The notes under the pieces: generated by a model
Told to the model about the DNA's origin: nothing
The model's database searches: none
What the model saw: the letters and a program-made list of their open reading frames with translations, nothing else
Translations under genes and position numbers: made by a program
NCBI RefSeq assembly: GCF_021495345.1
Contig: NZ_CP099397.1
Location: 2,604,001 to 2,668,000 of the forward strand
Reading direction: 5' to 3'
Length of the DNA stretch: 64,000 nucleotides
Source of the DNA: Pseudomonas hydrolytica
GTDB lineage: Bacteria > Pseudomonadota > Gammaproteobacteria > Pseudomonadales > Pseudomonadaceae
In this document: positions 46,203 to 55,366 of the stretch, one piece after another
Numbering within the stretch: position 1 is the first letter of the stretch
How the letters are laid out: each line of letters starts with the position of its first letter

Positions 46203-46288
46203 AGGTAGCCAACGGCGGCCACCTCCCTCACGACAAAGACGTCGCCTCACCCGGCCTTCATGGCCTGCGGTGAAGCGGCGTTTTTTTT
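46203..46288 (+). promoter_or_regulatory. ANTAR-type antitermination leader of nasA
   Basis: P1 (46203-46224): AGGTAGCC, loop AACGGC, GGCCACCT with one mismatch. P2 (46231-46244): CGAC, loop AAAGAC, GTCG. Both loops have A1 and G4. The terminator (46239-46288) takes ACGTCGC from the P2 3' side as its left arm, pairs it with GCGGCGT through an inner CGGCC/GGCC stem, and ends in eight T. P2 and terminator exclude each other. The distance from the terminator to the nasA start is about 200 bases. Confidence 0.84.
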
Positions 46289-46485
46289 CGTGTTCGCCCC
46301 AGTGTCCGGGGCCGGCGCAGGCGTCGCGATCCGAGCCTGCACTGCAATCGTTCAACCCTGCTGTGGCCTCGGCCGCAGGGCCCTGCACCACAAGTGCACG
46401 GCCTCCCCGGCAGGCGCGGCCGCCGTGTCCACGACCACGGTTTCGCCGCGCCATGCTGGGCTCCTTCTCGCTGATGAGGTGATCG

Positions 46486-47697
46486 ATGAATACAAGTTTC
46501 TGGAAAGCCGGCCACGCCCCCACCCTGTTCGCCGCTTTCCTCTATTTCGACCTGAGCTTCATGGTCTGGTACCTGCTCGGCCCGCTGGCGGTGCAAATCG
46601 CCACCGACCTCGAACTCAACGCCCAGCAACGCGGCCTGATGGTAGCCACGCCAATTCTCGCCGGCGCCGTGCTGCGCCTGCTGATGGGCTTTCTCTGCGA
46701 CCGCCTGTCGCCGAAGACCGCCGGCCTGCTCGGCCAGGTGGTGGTGATCATCGCGCTGTTCTGCGCCTGGCAGATCGGCATCGGCAGCTACGAGCAGGCG
46801 CTGCTGCTCGGCCTGTTCCTCGGTTTCGCCGGCGCTGCCTTCGCCGTGGCCCTGCCGCTGGCTTCGCAGTGGTACCCACCGCAGCACCAGGGCAAGGCCA
46901 TGGGCATCGCCGGCGCAGGCAACTCCGGCACCGTCCTGGCGGCCCTGTTCGCCCCGGGTCTGGCGGCGCTGTCCGGCTGGCAGAACGTGTTCGGCTGGGC
47001 GCTGATCCCGCTGCTGGCGACCCTGGTGATCTTCGCCCTGGTGGCCAGGAACGCGCCGGAGCGGCCCAAACCCAAAGCCTTCGGCGACTACCTCAAGGCC
47101 CTCGGCGACCGCGACAGCTGGTGGTTCATGTTCTTCTACAGCGTCACCTTCGGCGGCTTCATCGGCCTGGCCAGCGCCCTGCCCGGCTACTTCAGCGACC
47201 AGTACGGGCTGAACCCGGTGACCGCCGGCTACTACACCGCCGCCTGCGTCTGCGCCGGCAGCCTGCTGCGCCCGCTCGGCGGCGCCCTGGCCGACCGCAT
47301 CGGCGGCATCCGCACGTTGCTGATGATGTACACCATCGCCTCGCTGTGCATCGCCGCGGTGGGCTTCAACCTGCCCAGCTCGACCGCTGCCCTGGCCCTG
47401 TTCGTCGCCGCCATGCTCGGCCTCGGCGCCGGTAACGGCGCCGTGTTCCAGCTGGTGCCGCAGCGCTTTCGCAGGGAAATCGGCGTGATGACCGGGCTGA
47501 TCGGCATGGCCGGCGGCATCGGCGGCTTCTTCCTCGCCGCCGGCCTCGGCACCATCAAGCAGCACACTGGCGATTACCAGCTGGGCCTGTGGCTGTTCGC
47601 CAGCCTCGGTGTGCTGGCCTGGATCGGCCTGCACGGGGTCAAGCAGCGCTGGCGCACCACCTGGGGCAGCGCCGCGGTCACCGCCGCGCGGGTGTGA
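46486..47697 (+). CDS. nasA: MFS nitrate/nitrite transporter
   Basis: A 403-residue NNP-family transporter with twelve spans. The nitrate signature appears twice in variant form (GIAGAGNSGTVLAALFAPG and GLGAGNGAVFQLVPQ), and the substrate arginines are in LRLLMGFLCDR and LRPLGGALADR. It belongs to the short NasA group used for assimilation. Its expression appears controlled by the sigma-54 promoter and antitermination leader upstream. It gives this strain a second nitrate uptake route besides nrtABC. Confidence 0.92.
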   Translation: MNTSFWKAGHAPTLFAAFLYFDLSFMVWYLLGPLAVQIATDLELNAQQRGLMVATPILAGAVLRLLMGFLCDRLSPKTAGLLGQVVVIIALFCAWQIGIGSYEQALLLGLFLGFAGAAFAVALPLASQWYPPQHQGKAMGIAGAGNSGTVLAALFAPGLAALSGWQNVFGWALIPLLATLVIFALVARNAPERPKPKAFGDYLKALGDRDSWWFMFFYSVTFGGFIGLASALPGYFSDQYGLNPVTAGYYTAACVCAGSLLRPLGGALADRIGGIRTLLMMYTIASLCIAAVGFNLPSSTAALALFVAAMLGLGAGNGAVFQLVPQRFRREIGVMTGLIGMAGGIGGFFLAAGLGTIKQHTGDYQLGLWLFASLGVLAWIGLHGVKQRWRTTWGSAAVTAARV

Positions 47698-47723
47698 GCG
47701 AGTTCTCGACGACCAGCCACACT

Positions 47724-47788
47724 CCGTAGGGTGCGCCGCGCGCACCAGCGATTTGCGTCGAGCCTGGTGCGCACGGCGCACCCTACGG
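47724..47788. repeat. Palindromic intergenic repeat, copy 1
   Basis: 25-base arms (47724-47748 and 47764-47788) differing at one position, with a 15-base loop. The outer sequence ccgtagggtgcgccg is nearly the same as in the copy at 55362-55420, so it is a dispersed family, not a simple terminator. Confidence 0.85.
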
Positions 47789-47813
47789 TCCAAAGATCTA
47801 CGGAAACTGCATC

Positions 47814-49478
47814 ATGGCCCTGCAACTGAGCATCGGCGAAACCAGCGCCATCGGCCCGCGCAGCGAGAACCAGGATGCCCTGCGCGTGGTCACCCCGGCG
47901 CCGGCCCTGGCCGCCAGCAAGGGCTATCTGCTGGGCCTGGCCGATGGCGTCAGCCAGTGCGCCGACGGCGGCCTGGCGGCGCGCGCCACCCTGCAGGCGC
48001 TTGCCCTGGATTACTACTCCACGCCGGAAACCTGGCCGGTGCAGCACAGCCTGGACCGTCTGCTCACCGCGCATAACCGCTGGCTACAGGCCAATGGCGG
48101 CGGCCAGCCGCTGCTCACCACCCTCACCGCCCTGGTGCTGCGCGGCCGCCGCTATACCCTGGCGCATATCGGCGACAGCCGTGCCTACCTGTGGCGTGAC
48201 GGCCACCTGCTGCGCCTGACCGAGGACCATGTCTGGGAACAGCCGGGCATGCAGCACGTGCTCAAGCGCGCCATGGGCCTGGATCAGCACCTGGTGGTGG
48301 ACTACCGCGACGGCGAGCTGCAGGCCGGCGACCGCTTCCTGCTGGTCAGCGACGGCGTCTGGGCCTGCCTCAGCGACAAGCGCATCGGCGAGTTGCTACA
48401 GGGCGCCGATGCCCAGGCGATCTGCCAGGCACTGGTCGACGAGGCGCACCGTGCCGGCAGTCAGGACAACGCCAGCGCCCTGCTGGTGCAGGTCGAGCAG
48501 CTCCCGGAAGCCGCGCTGGCCGACACCCTGGCCCAGCTCGAGCATTGGCCGCTGCCGCCGCGTCTGCGCGACGGCCAGGAGTTCGAGGGCTGGCAGGTCG
48601 AACGGCTGCTCGGCGAATCGCGCCAGTCGCTGATCTACCGGGTGCGCGATACCGACAATCAGCCCTGGCTGCTCAAGACCCTGCCGGCCAGCCGCGCCGG
48701 CGAGGAACAGGCCGGCCCGGCGCTGCTGCAGGAGGAATGGTTCCTGCGTCGCGTCGCCGGCCGCCACTTCCCCGAGCTGCACGCCCTGCCGCAGCGTCAG
48801 CACCTGTATTACGTGCAGCGCGAGTACGCCGGCCAGACCCTGGCCGCGCGCCTGCAACAGCATGGCCCGCTGAGCCTGGCCGACTGGCAGGACCTGGCGC
48901 CGCGGCTGATCAAGGCGCTCGGCCTGCTGCACCGGCGCAATATCATCCACCGCGACATCAAGCCGGAGAACCTGCTGCTCGGCGACGACGGCGAACTGCG
49001 CGTGCTGGACTTCGGCCTGACCTACTGTCCGGGCCTGACCCGCGACGAGGCGCATGCCCTGCCCGGCACCCCCAGCTATATCGCCCCGGAAGCCTTCGCC
49101 GGCAGCCCGCCCAGCGCCCAGCAGGATCTCTACGCCGCCGGCGTGACCCTCTACCACCTGCTCACCGGTCACTATCCCTATGGCGAGGTCGAGGCCTTCC
49201 AGCACCCGCGCTTCGGCCAGCCGCCCCCGGCCAGCCGCTATCGCCCGGACCTGCCGGCCTGGCTCGACGAGGTGTTGAACCGCGCGGTAGCCGCTGCCCC
49301 GGCGCAGCGCTTCGAAACCGCCGAGGAATGGCTGCTGGCCCTGGAAAGCGGCGAGCGCCAGTCGCTGAACAACCGTCCACGACCGCTGCTGGAACGCGAG
49401 CCGCTGTTGGTCTGGCGCACGGTGGCGCTGGTGTCGCTGCTGCTTAACCTGCTGCTGGCGCTGCTGCTGCTCAAATAG
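47814..49478 (+). CDS. PP2C phosphatase-Ser/Thr kinase fusion, membrane-anchored
   Basis: A 554-residue fusion. Residues 1-235 form a PP2C-type phosphatase (metal sites LADGVSQCADGG and HIGDSRAYLWRDG; SQDNASALLV). Residues about 255-525 form a Hanks-type kinase: the glycine loop is degenerate (LLGESRQSLIYRV), but the ATP lysine (WLLKTL), HRDIKPEN, DFG (LDFGLTY) and GTPSYIAPE are intact. The last 20 residues are one membrane span. It sits between nasA and nirB, a position conserved in pseudomonads, suggesting a role in nitrate assimilation that is not proven. It has no leader of its own and is probably read through from nasA. Confidence 0.9.
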   Translation: MALQLSIGETSAIGPRSENQDALRVVTPAPALAASKGYLLGLADGVSQCADGGLAARATLQALALDYYSTPETWPVQHSLDRLLTAHNRWLQANGGGQPLLTTLTALVLRGRRYTLAHIGDSRAYLWRDGHLLRLTEDHVWEQPGMQHVLKRAMGLDQHLVVDYRDGELQAGDRFLLVSDGVWACLSDKRIGELLQGADAQAICQALVDEAHRAGSQDNASALLVQVEQLPEAALADTLAQLEHWPLPPRLRDGQEFEGWQVERLLGESRQSLIYRVRDTDNQPWLLKTLPASRAGEEQAGPALLQEEWFLRRVAGRHFPELHALPQRQHLYYVQREYAGQTLAARLQQHGPLSLADWQDLAPRLIKALGLLHRRNIIHRDIKPENLLLGDDGELRVLDFGLTYCPGLTRDEAHALPGTPSYIAPEAFAGSPPSAQQDLYAAGVTLYHLLTGHYPYGEVEAFQHPRFGQPPPASRYRPDLPAWLDEVLNRAVAAAPAQRFETAEEWLLALESGERQSLNNRPRPLLEREPLLVWRTVALVSLLLNLLLALLLLK

Positions 49479-49585
49479 TCCCACTCGCACCAAAGCAGCG
49501 CAAAACGCCTCGCAAAGGTGCACGAGCCCCGTCCGGCAGATACGCCAAGTCGCTGAAAAGCCAGGAAAACCGAGCTTCGAGAAAG

Positions 49586-49602
49586 TTGGCACAGGCACTG
49601 CA
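49586..49602 (+). promoter_or_regulatory. Sigma-54 promoter of nirBD
   Basis: TTGGCACAGGCACTGCA, close to the consensus TGGCAC-N5-TTGCA with GG and GC ten bases apart. Start near 49613. Confidence 0.87.
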
Positions 49603-49656
49603 TTGTTACTGGCAGCAAACACATAAAGCGCGACCTTCAACGAAGAAGGCTGCACT

Positions 49657-49719
49657 TCCCGATAGAACGGGACCTGGACAAAGGCGTCCTCGCTAGGTGA
49701 CTAGCGGGACGCCTTTTTT
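49657..49719 (+). promoter_or_regulatory. ANTAR-type antitermination leader of nirBD
   Basis: P1 (49657-49672): TCCCG, loop ATAGAA, CGGGA. P2 (49676-49689): GGAC, loop AAAGGC, GTCC. Both loops have A1 and G4. The terminator (49681-49719) uses AAGGCGTCC from P2 plus CGCTAG, pairs it perfectly with CTAGCG and GGACGCCTT, and ends in TTTTTT. This is the cleanest of the three leaders. It lies 40 bases before nirB. Confidence 0.88.
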
Positions 49720-49757
49720 GTTTCTTTTCCACCGTGATTTTTCAGGAGATGGCCGGC

Positions 49758-52214
49758 ATGCAAAAACTCAAGCTGGTGATGATCGGCAACGGCATGGCGG
49801 GTGTACGCACCCTCGAGGAGCTGCTCAAGCTCGCCCCCGACCTCTACGACATCACCGTGTTCGGCGCCGAGCCGCACCCCAACTACAACCGCATCCTGCT
49901 CTCGCCGGTGCTGGCCGGCGAGCAGACCTTCGAGGAGATCGTGCTCAACGATCTGAACTGGTATGCGGAGAACGACATCAAGCTGCTGCTCGGGCGCAAG
50001 GTGGTCAAGATCGACCGCAAGCAGCGCCTGGTCATCGCCGATGATGGCAGCGAGGCCGAGTACGACCGCCTGCTCATCGCCACCGGTTCCAACCCCTTTA
50101 TCCTGCCGATTCCGGGCAAGGACCTGCAGGGCGTGATCGGCTACCGCGACATCGCCGACACCCAGACCATGATGGACACCGCCAAGACCCACAAGCACGC
50201 GGTGGTCATCGGCGGCGGCCTGCTCGGCCTGGAGGCGGCCAACGGCCTCAAGCTGCGCGGCATGGACGTCACCGTGGTGCACCTCGGCGACTGGCTGCTG
50301 GAGCGCCAGCTGGATCGCACCGCTGGCGAGCTGCTGCAGAAGTCCCTGGAAGACCGTGGCCTGAAGTTCCTCCTGCCCAAGCACACCGCCGAACTGCTGG
50401 ACAATGGCGAAGGCCGTGTCTGCGCGGTGAAATTCAAGGACGGCGAGGTGATTCCCGCCGACCTGGTGGTGATGGCCGCCGGTATCCGCCCCAACACCGA
50501 ACTGGCCGAGAGCGCCGGCATCGCCTGCAACCGCGGCATCCTGGTCAACGACACCATGCAGACCTTCGACCCGCGCGTTTACGCCATCGGCGAATGCGCC
50601 AGCCACCGCGGCATCGCCTACGGTCTGGTGGCGCCGTTGTTCGAGCAGGCCAAGGTCTGCGCCAATCACCTGGCCCAGCTCGGTTTCTCCCGCTACCAGG
50701 GCTCGGTGACCTCGACCAAACTCAAGGTCACCGGTATCGACCTGTTCTCCGCCGGCGAATTTATGGGCGGCGAAGGTACCGAGACCATCACCCTCTCCGA
50801 CCCCATCGGCGGCGTGTACAAGAAGCTGGTGATCAAGGACGACGTGCTGGTCGGCGCCTGCCTGTACGGCGACACCGCCGACGGCGGCTGGTACTTCCGC
50901 CAGATCCGCGAGAGCCACAACGTCAGCGAGATCCGCGACCATCTGATGTTCGGCGAAGGCGCCATCGGCGACGTCGGCCACCAGGGCGCCGACAAGACCG
51001 CCAACATGCCCGACAGCATGGAAATTTGCGGCTGCAACGGCGTGTGCAAGGGCACCATCGTCAAGGCCATCCAGGAGAACGGCCTGTTCTCGGTCGACGA
51101 GGTCAAGAAGCACACCAAGGCCGCCAGCTCCTGCGGCTCCTGTGCCGGTCTGGTCGAGCAGATCCTGATCAGCACCGTGGGCGGCGCCGCCGACGTCAAA
51201 CCCAAGAGCGAGAAGGCCATCTGCGGCTGCTCCGACCTCAACCACGGGCAGATCCGCAAGGCCATCCGCGAGCAGCACCTGACGTCCATGGCGCAGACCA
51301 TGGCGTTTCTCAACTGGAGTACGCCCAACGGCTGCGCCACTTGCCGCCCGGCTCTCAACTACTACCTGATCTCCACCTGGCCGGGCGAGGCCAAGGACGA
51401 CCCGCAGTCGCGCCTGATCAACGAACGCGCCCACGCCAATATCCAGAAGGACGGCACCTACTCGGTGGTGCCGCGCATGTGGGGCGGCGTGACCAACCCG
51501 TCCGAGCTGCGCCGCATCGCCGATGTGGCCGACAAGTACAACGTGCCCATGGTCAAGGTCACCGGCGGTCAGCGCATCGACCTGCTGGGCATCAAGAAGG
51601 ACGACCTGCCGGCCGTGTGGAAGGACCTGGACATGCCCTCCGGCCACGCCTACGGCAAGTCCATCCGCACGGTGAAGACCTGCGTCGGCATTGAGTTCTG
51701 CCGCTTCGGCACGCAGAACTCCACCCAGCTCGGTATCGACCTGGAGCATGACCTGTTCAACATGTGGTCGCCGCACAAGGTCAAGCTGGCGGTCTCCGGC
51801 TGCCCGCGCAACTGCGCCGAAGCCGGCATCAAGGACGTCGGCATCATCGGTGTGGATTCCGGCTTCGAGATGTACATCGGTGGCAACGGCGGGATCAAGA
51901 CCGAGGTCGCCGAGTTCTTCGTCAAGGTGAAGACCGCCGAAGAAGTGCGCGAATACAACGCCGCCTTCCTCCAGCTGTACCGCGAGGAGGCCTTCTACCT
52001 GGAGCGCACCGTGCACTACATGCAGCGCGTCGGCATGGAGCACATCAAGAAGGCGGTGCTGGAAGACGAAGCCAACCGCAAGGCCCTGGCCGCGCGCCTG
52101 CACTACGCCCTGTCGTTCGAGCAGGACCCGTGGAAGGAGCGCATCGAGACGCCGCAACTGAAGAAAGAGTTCGACACCATCAAGGTGGTGCAAATCGAGG
52201 AGGCCACCGTATGA
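49758..52214 (+). CDS. nirB: Assimilatory nitrite reductase, large subunit
   Basis: Reduces nitrite to ammonium with NADH; 818 residues. N-terminal FAD/NAD oxidoreductase (MIGNGMAGVRTLEELL, VVIGGGLLGLEAANGL), then two BFD-like [2Fe-2S] regions (CGCNGVCKGT...SCGSCAG; CGCSDLNHG...CATCRP), then the siroheme/4Fe-4S domain with C-x5-C (CVGIEFC) and C-x3-C (GCPRNCAEAG). The ATG at 49758 follows AGGAG with nine bases between; an ATG at 49749 is too close. It overlaps nirD by four bases (ATGA), so the two are translated together. Confidence 0.97.
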   Translation: MQKLKLVMIGNGMAGVRTLEELLKLAPDLYDITVFGAEPHPNYNRILLSPVLAGEQTFEEIVLNDLNWYAENDIKLLLGRKVVKIDRKQRLVIADDGSEAEYDRLLIATGSNPFILPIPGKDLQGVIGYRDIADTQTMMDTAKTHKHAVVIGGGLLGLEAANGLKLRGMDVTVVHLGDWLLERQLDRTAGELLQKSLEDRGLKFLLPKHTAELLDNGEGRVCAVKFKDGEVIPADLVVMAAGIRPNTELAESAGIACNRGILVNDTMQTFDPRVYAIGECASHRGIAYGLVAPLFEQAKVCANHLAQLGFSRYQGSVTSTKLKVTGIDLFSAGEFMGGEGTETITLSDPIGGVYKKLVIKDDVLVGACLYGDTADGGWYFRQIRESHNVSEIRDHLMFGEGAIGDVGHQGADKTANMPDSMEICGCNGVCKGTIVKAIQENGLFSVDEVKKHTKAASSCGSCAGLVEQILISTVGGAADVKPKSEKAICGCSDLNHGQIRKAIREQHLTSMAQTMAFLNWSTPNGCATCRPALNYYLISTWPGEAKDDPQSRLINERAHANIQKDGTYSVVPRMWGGVTNPSELRRIADVADKYNVPMVKVTGGQRIDLLGIKKDDLPAVWKDLDMPSGHAYGKSIRTVKTCVGIEFCRFGTQNSTQLGIDLEHDLFNMWSPHKVKLAVSGCPRNCAEAGIKDVGIIGVDSGFEMYIGGNGGIKTEVAEFFVKVKTAEEVREYNAAFLQLYREEAFYLERTVHYMQRVGMEHIKKAVLEDEANRKALAARLHYALSFEQDPWKERIETPQLKKEFDTIKVVQIEEATV

Positions 52215-52537
52215 ACTGGCTGGATATCTGCGCCCTGGACGAAATCAACGTGCTCGGCTCGCGCATCGTCAGCGGTCCCAAGGGCGACATCGCCATCTTC
52301 CGTACCGCTGCCGACGAGGTCTTCGCCCTCGACGACCGCTGCCCGCACAAGGGCGGCCCGCTGTCCCAGGGCTTGATCTACGGCAAGCGCGTGGCCTGCC
52401 CGCTGCACAACTGGCAGATCGAGCTGGAGTCCGGCGAGGCCGTGGCGCCGGATGTGGGCTGCGCTCACCGGCACCATGCCCGGGTCGAGAACGGCCGCGT
52501 GCTGCTGGCCCTGAACCAGGCCGAAAAGTGCGCATAG
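52211..52537 (+). CDS. nirD: Nitrite reductase small subunit (Rieske-like)
   Basis: A 108-residue Rieske-fold partner of NirB. The cluster motif is complete: CPHKGGPLSQG and CPLHNWQ supply two cysteines and two histidines. Some NirD proteins have lost the cluster; this one keeps the ligands. Its start overlaps the nirB stop. A REP element follows before the nitrate reductase gene. Confidence 0.95.
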   Translation: MNWLDICALDEINVLGSRIVSGPKGDIAIFRTAADEVFALDDRCPHKGGPLSQGLIYGKRVACPLHNWQIELESGEAVAPDVGCAHRHHARVENGRVLLALNQAEKCA

Positions 52538-52539
52538 AA

Positions 52540-52620
52540 CTGTAGGAGCCAGCTTGCTGGCGATGCCTTTCGCGACCTGGATCGCCAGCAGGAACTCAGC
52601 GTCCCCCCTAGCTCCTACAG
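52540..52620. repeat. REP-type element between nirD and nitrate reductase
   Basis: Outer arms ctgtaggagc / gctcctacag and inner arms tgctggcgat / atcgccagca form a nested palindrome. The gtaggagccagc...ctggcga core is the common Pseudomonas REP sequence. Confidence 0.88.
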
Positions 52621-52648
52621 CAAGCCGCAAACCACGGAGTCGAGCGCC

Positions 52649-55366
52649 ATGCCTACCCAAAGCCAAATCACCGCTTCAACCTGCTGCTACTGCGGCGTGG
52701 GCTGCGGCGTGCTGATCGAGCACGACGGCGAGAAGATCCTCGGCGTCGCCGGCGACCCCAGCCACCCGGCCAACTTCGGCAAGCTGTGCAGCAAGGGCTC
52801 GACCCTGCACCTGACCGGCGACCTCGACGCCCGCGCGCTCCATCCCGAGCTGCGTCTGGGCAAGGGCCTGGCCCGTTCGCGCACCGACTGGGACAGCGCC
52901 CTGGATCACGCCGCGGCGGTGTTCGCCGAGACCATCCGCGAGCACGGCCCGGACAGCGTGGCCTTCTATATTTCCGGCCAGTTGCTGACCGAGGACTACT
53001 ACGCCTTCAACAAGCTGGCCAGAGCATTGGTGGGAACCAACAATATCGACAGCAATTCGCGCCTGTGCATGAGCTCGGCGGTGGTCGGCTACAAGCGCAG
53101 CCTCGGCGCCGATGCCCCGCCCTGCAGTTACGAGGACATCGAGCAGAGCGACTGCCTGCTGATCGCCGGCTCCAACATGGCCTACGCCCACCCGGTGCTG
53201 TTCCGTCGCCTGGAAGAAGCCAAGGCGCGCCGCCCCGAGATGCAGATCATCGTCGTCGATCCGCGGCGTACCGACACCTGCGAGCTGGCCGACCTGCACC
53301 TGGCGATTCTGCCCGGCACCGACGTGGCGCTGTTTCACGGCATCCTGCATCTCCTGCTGTGGGAAGGCTGGGTCGACCGCCGCTATATCGACGCCCACAC
53401 CGAAGGTTTCGCGGCGCTGAAGAACCTGGTGCGCGACTACAGCCCGGCGGCCACCGCCGATATCTGCGGCATCAGCCTGGACGCCCTGCAGCGCTGCGCC
53501 GAGCTGATCGGCCGCGCGCCCTCCTTCCTTTCGCTGTGGTGCATGGGGCTCAATCAGTCCTCGTCCGGCAGCGCCAAGAACAGCGCGCTGATCAACCTGC
53601 ACCTGGCCACCGGGCAGGTCGGCAGGCCCGGCGCCGGCCCCTTTTCCCTGACCGGCCAGCCCAACGCCATGGGCGGCCGCGAGACCGGCAGCCTGAGCAA
53701 CCTGCTGCCGGGCCACCGCGAGGCCGGCAACGCCGAGCACCGCGCCGAAGTCGCCGCCTACTGGGGCGTCGACACCCTGCCGGAGACGCCCGGCCTGTCC
53801 GCCATCGAGCTGTTCGATGCGGTGCACGACGGCCGCATCAAGGCGCTGTGGATCGCCTGCACCAACCCGGCGCAGTCGCTGCCGAACCAGAACAAGGTGC
53901 ACGAGGCCCTGGCCGCCTGCCCCTTCGTCGTGGTGCAGGAAGCCTTCTTCACCACCGAGACCTGCCGCTACGCCGACCTGCTGCTGCCCGCCGCCAGCTG
54001 GGGCGAGAAGGAAGGCACGGTGACCAACTCCGAGCGCCGCGTCAGTCATGTACGCCGCGCCGTGCCAGCGCCCTTCGATGCGCGGCCCGATTGGTCGATC
54101 ACCTGCGACTTCGCCCGTCGCCTGGAAACTCTGCTCCGCCCCGGCCTGCCCAGCCTGTTCGACTTCACCAGCGCCGAGGCGCTGTTCGAGGAATACAAGT
54201 TCCTGACCGCCGAGCGCGATCTCGACCTCTCGGGGCTGAGCTACGCGCTGCTCGATGACCAAGGTCCCCAGCAATGGCCGTTTGCGCCCGGCGCACGGCA
54301 GGGCACCGCACGGCTCTATGCCGACGGCCGCTTCCCCACCGCCAGCGGGCGTGCGCAGTTCCATGCCGACCCCTACCGCGCGCCAAAGGAAAAGCGCGAG
54401 GCGCGTTTCTCCCTTACCCTCAACACCGGCCGCCTGCGCGACCAGTGGCACGGCATGAGCCGCACCGGCACCGCCGCGCGCCTATTCGGCCATGTCGAGG
54501 CCGCCGTGCTCGGCCTGCATCCGGATGAACTGCGTCGCCGCCGCCTGCAGGACGGCGACCTGGTCAGGTTGCGCAGCCGCCGCGGCAGCCTGATCCTGCC
54601 GGTGCAGGCGGACGAGTCGGTGCGCCCAGGCCAAGCCTGGCTGCCGATGCACTGGGGCGACCGCTTCCTCAAGGGCCTGGGCACCAACGTGCTGACCCAA
54701 CCGGCCTTCGACCCGCTATCCAAGCAGCCGGAGCTCAAGCATGCCGGCGTCGAGGTGGACAAGGTCGAGCTGCCCTGGCAGCTGTTCGCCCTGGTCGAGG
54801 GCGAGGTGCAGAGCCGCTTCGAGGCCCTGCGTCCGCTGTTCGAGGACTTCGCCTACGCCAGCCTCACCCCCACCGGCCGCGAGCGCCCCGCCCTGCTGAT
54901 CCGCGCCGCCAGCGCCGTGGCGCCGCAACCCGAGCTGCTGGCACAGATCGACCGCCTGTTGCGCCTGAACCAGGGCCCGGTGCTGGCCTACGACGACCCG
55001 CGCCGCGCGGTGGGCAAGCGCGTGCGTATCGAGGATGGCCGCATCGTCAGTATCCGTCTGGCCGGCGAAACGGCCGCCAGCGAATGGCTGAGAAGCCTGT
55101 GGCTGGACGGCCAGGCCGATGCCGACCTGCGCCGCTGGCTGCTCGCCCCGGTCTCCGCGCCGCCAGGCAACGTCGGCGCCACCACGCGCGGCAAGACCCT
55201 GTGCAATTGCCTGAACGTCAGCGAAAGCGCGGTGTGCGCCGGCATCGAGCGCGGCCTGGATCTGAACGGCCTCAAGCAGGAACTCAAATGCGGCACCAGT
55301 TGTGGCTCCTGCGTACCCGAAATCAAGCGGTTGCTGGCCCAGCAGGCAGTGGCGACACAAGCGTAG
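52649..55366 (+). CDS. Assimilatory nitrate reductase, catalytic subunit
   Basis: Reduces nitrate to nitrite with a molybdopterin cofactor; 905 residues. The N-terminal 4Fe-4S motif is C-x2-C-x3-C...CSKG (STCCYCGVGCGVLIEHDG). Molybdopterin-binding segments follow (NNIDSNSRLCMSSAV, MGLNQSSSGSAKNSAL, a NLLPGHREAGN turn). The C-terminus adds a BFD-like [2Fe-2S] domain (CNCLNVSESAVCAG and CGTSCGSC) for electron entry. It is the NasA/NasC type with no FAD domain. It should be cotranscribed with nirBD. The stop codon lies inside a palindromic repeat. Confidence 0.95.
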   Translation: MPTQSQITASTCCYCGVGCGVLIEHDGEKILGVAGDPSHPANFGKLCSKGSTLHLTGDLDARALHPELRLGKGLARSRTDWDSALDHAAAVFAETIREHGPDSVAFYISGQLLTEDYYAFNKLARALVGTNNIDSNSRLCMSSAVVGYKRSLGADAPPCSYEDIEQSDCLLIAGSNMAYAHPVLFRRLEEAKARRPEMQIIVVDPRRTDTCELADLHLAILPGTDVALFHGILHLLLWEGWVDRRYIDAHTEGFAALKNLVRDYSPAATADICGISLDALQRCAELIGRAPSFLSLWCMGLNQSSSGSAKNSALINLHLATGQVGRPGAGPFSLTGQPNAMGGRETGSLSNLLPGHREAGNAEHRAEVAAYWGVDTLPETPGLSAIELFDAVHDGRIKALWIACTNPAQSLPNQNKVHEALAACPFVVVQEAFFTTETCRYADLLLPAASWGEKEGTVTNSERRVSHVRRAVPAPFDARPDWSITCDFARRLETLLRPGLPSLFDFTSAEALFEEYKFLTAERDLDLSGLSYALLDDQGPQQWPFAPGARQGTARLYADGRFPTASGRAQFHADPYRAPKEKREARFSLTLNTGRLRDQWHGMSRTGTAARLFGHVEAAVLGLHPDELRRRRLQDGDLVRLRSRRGSLILPVQADESVRPGQAWLPMHWGDRFLKGLGTNVLTQPAFDPLSKQPELKHAGVEVDKVELPWQLFALVEGEVQSRFEALRPLFEDFAYASLTPTGRERPALLIRAASAVAPQPELLAQIDRLLRLNQGPVLAYDDPRRAVGKRVRIEDGRIVSIRLAGETAASEWLRSLWLDGQADADLRRWLLAPVSAPPGNVGATTRGKTLCNCLNVSESAVCAGIERGLDLNGLKQELKCGTSCGSCVPEIKRLLAQQAVATQA

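Noticed and set aside
49701..52193. 830-codon minus-strand open frame
   Set aside because: Antisense shadow of nirB; no recognisable domain, and nirB is certain.
52676..54451. 591-codon minus-strand open frame
   Set aside because: Antisense to the nitrate reductase gene.
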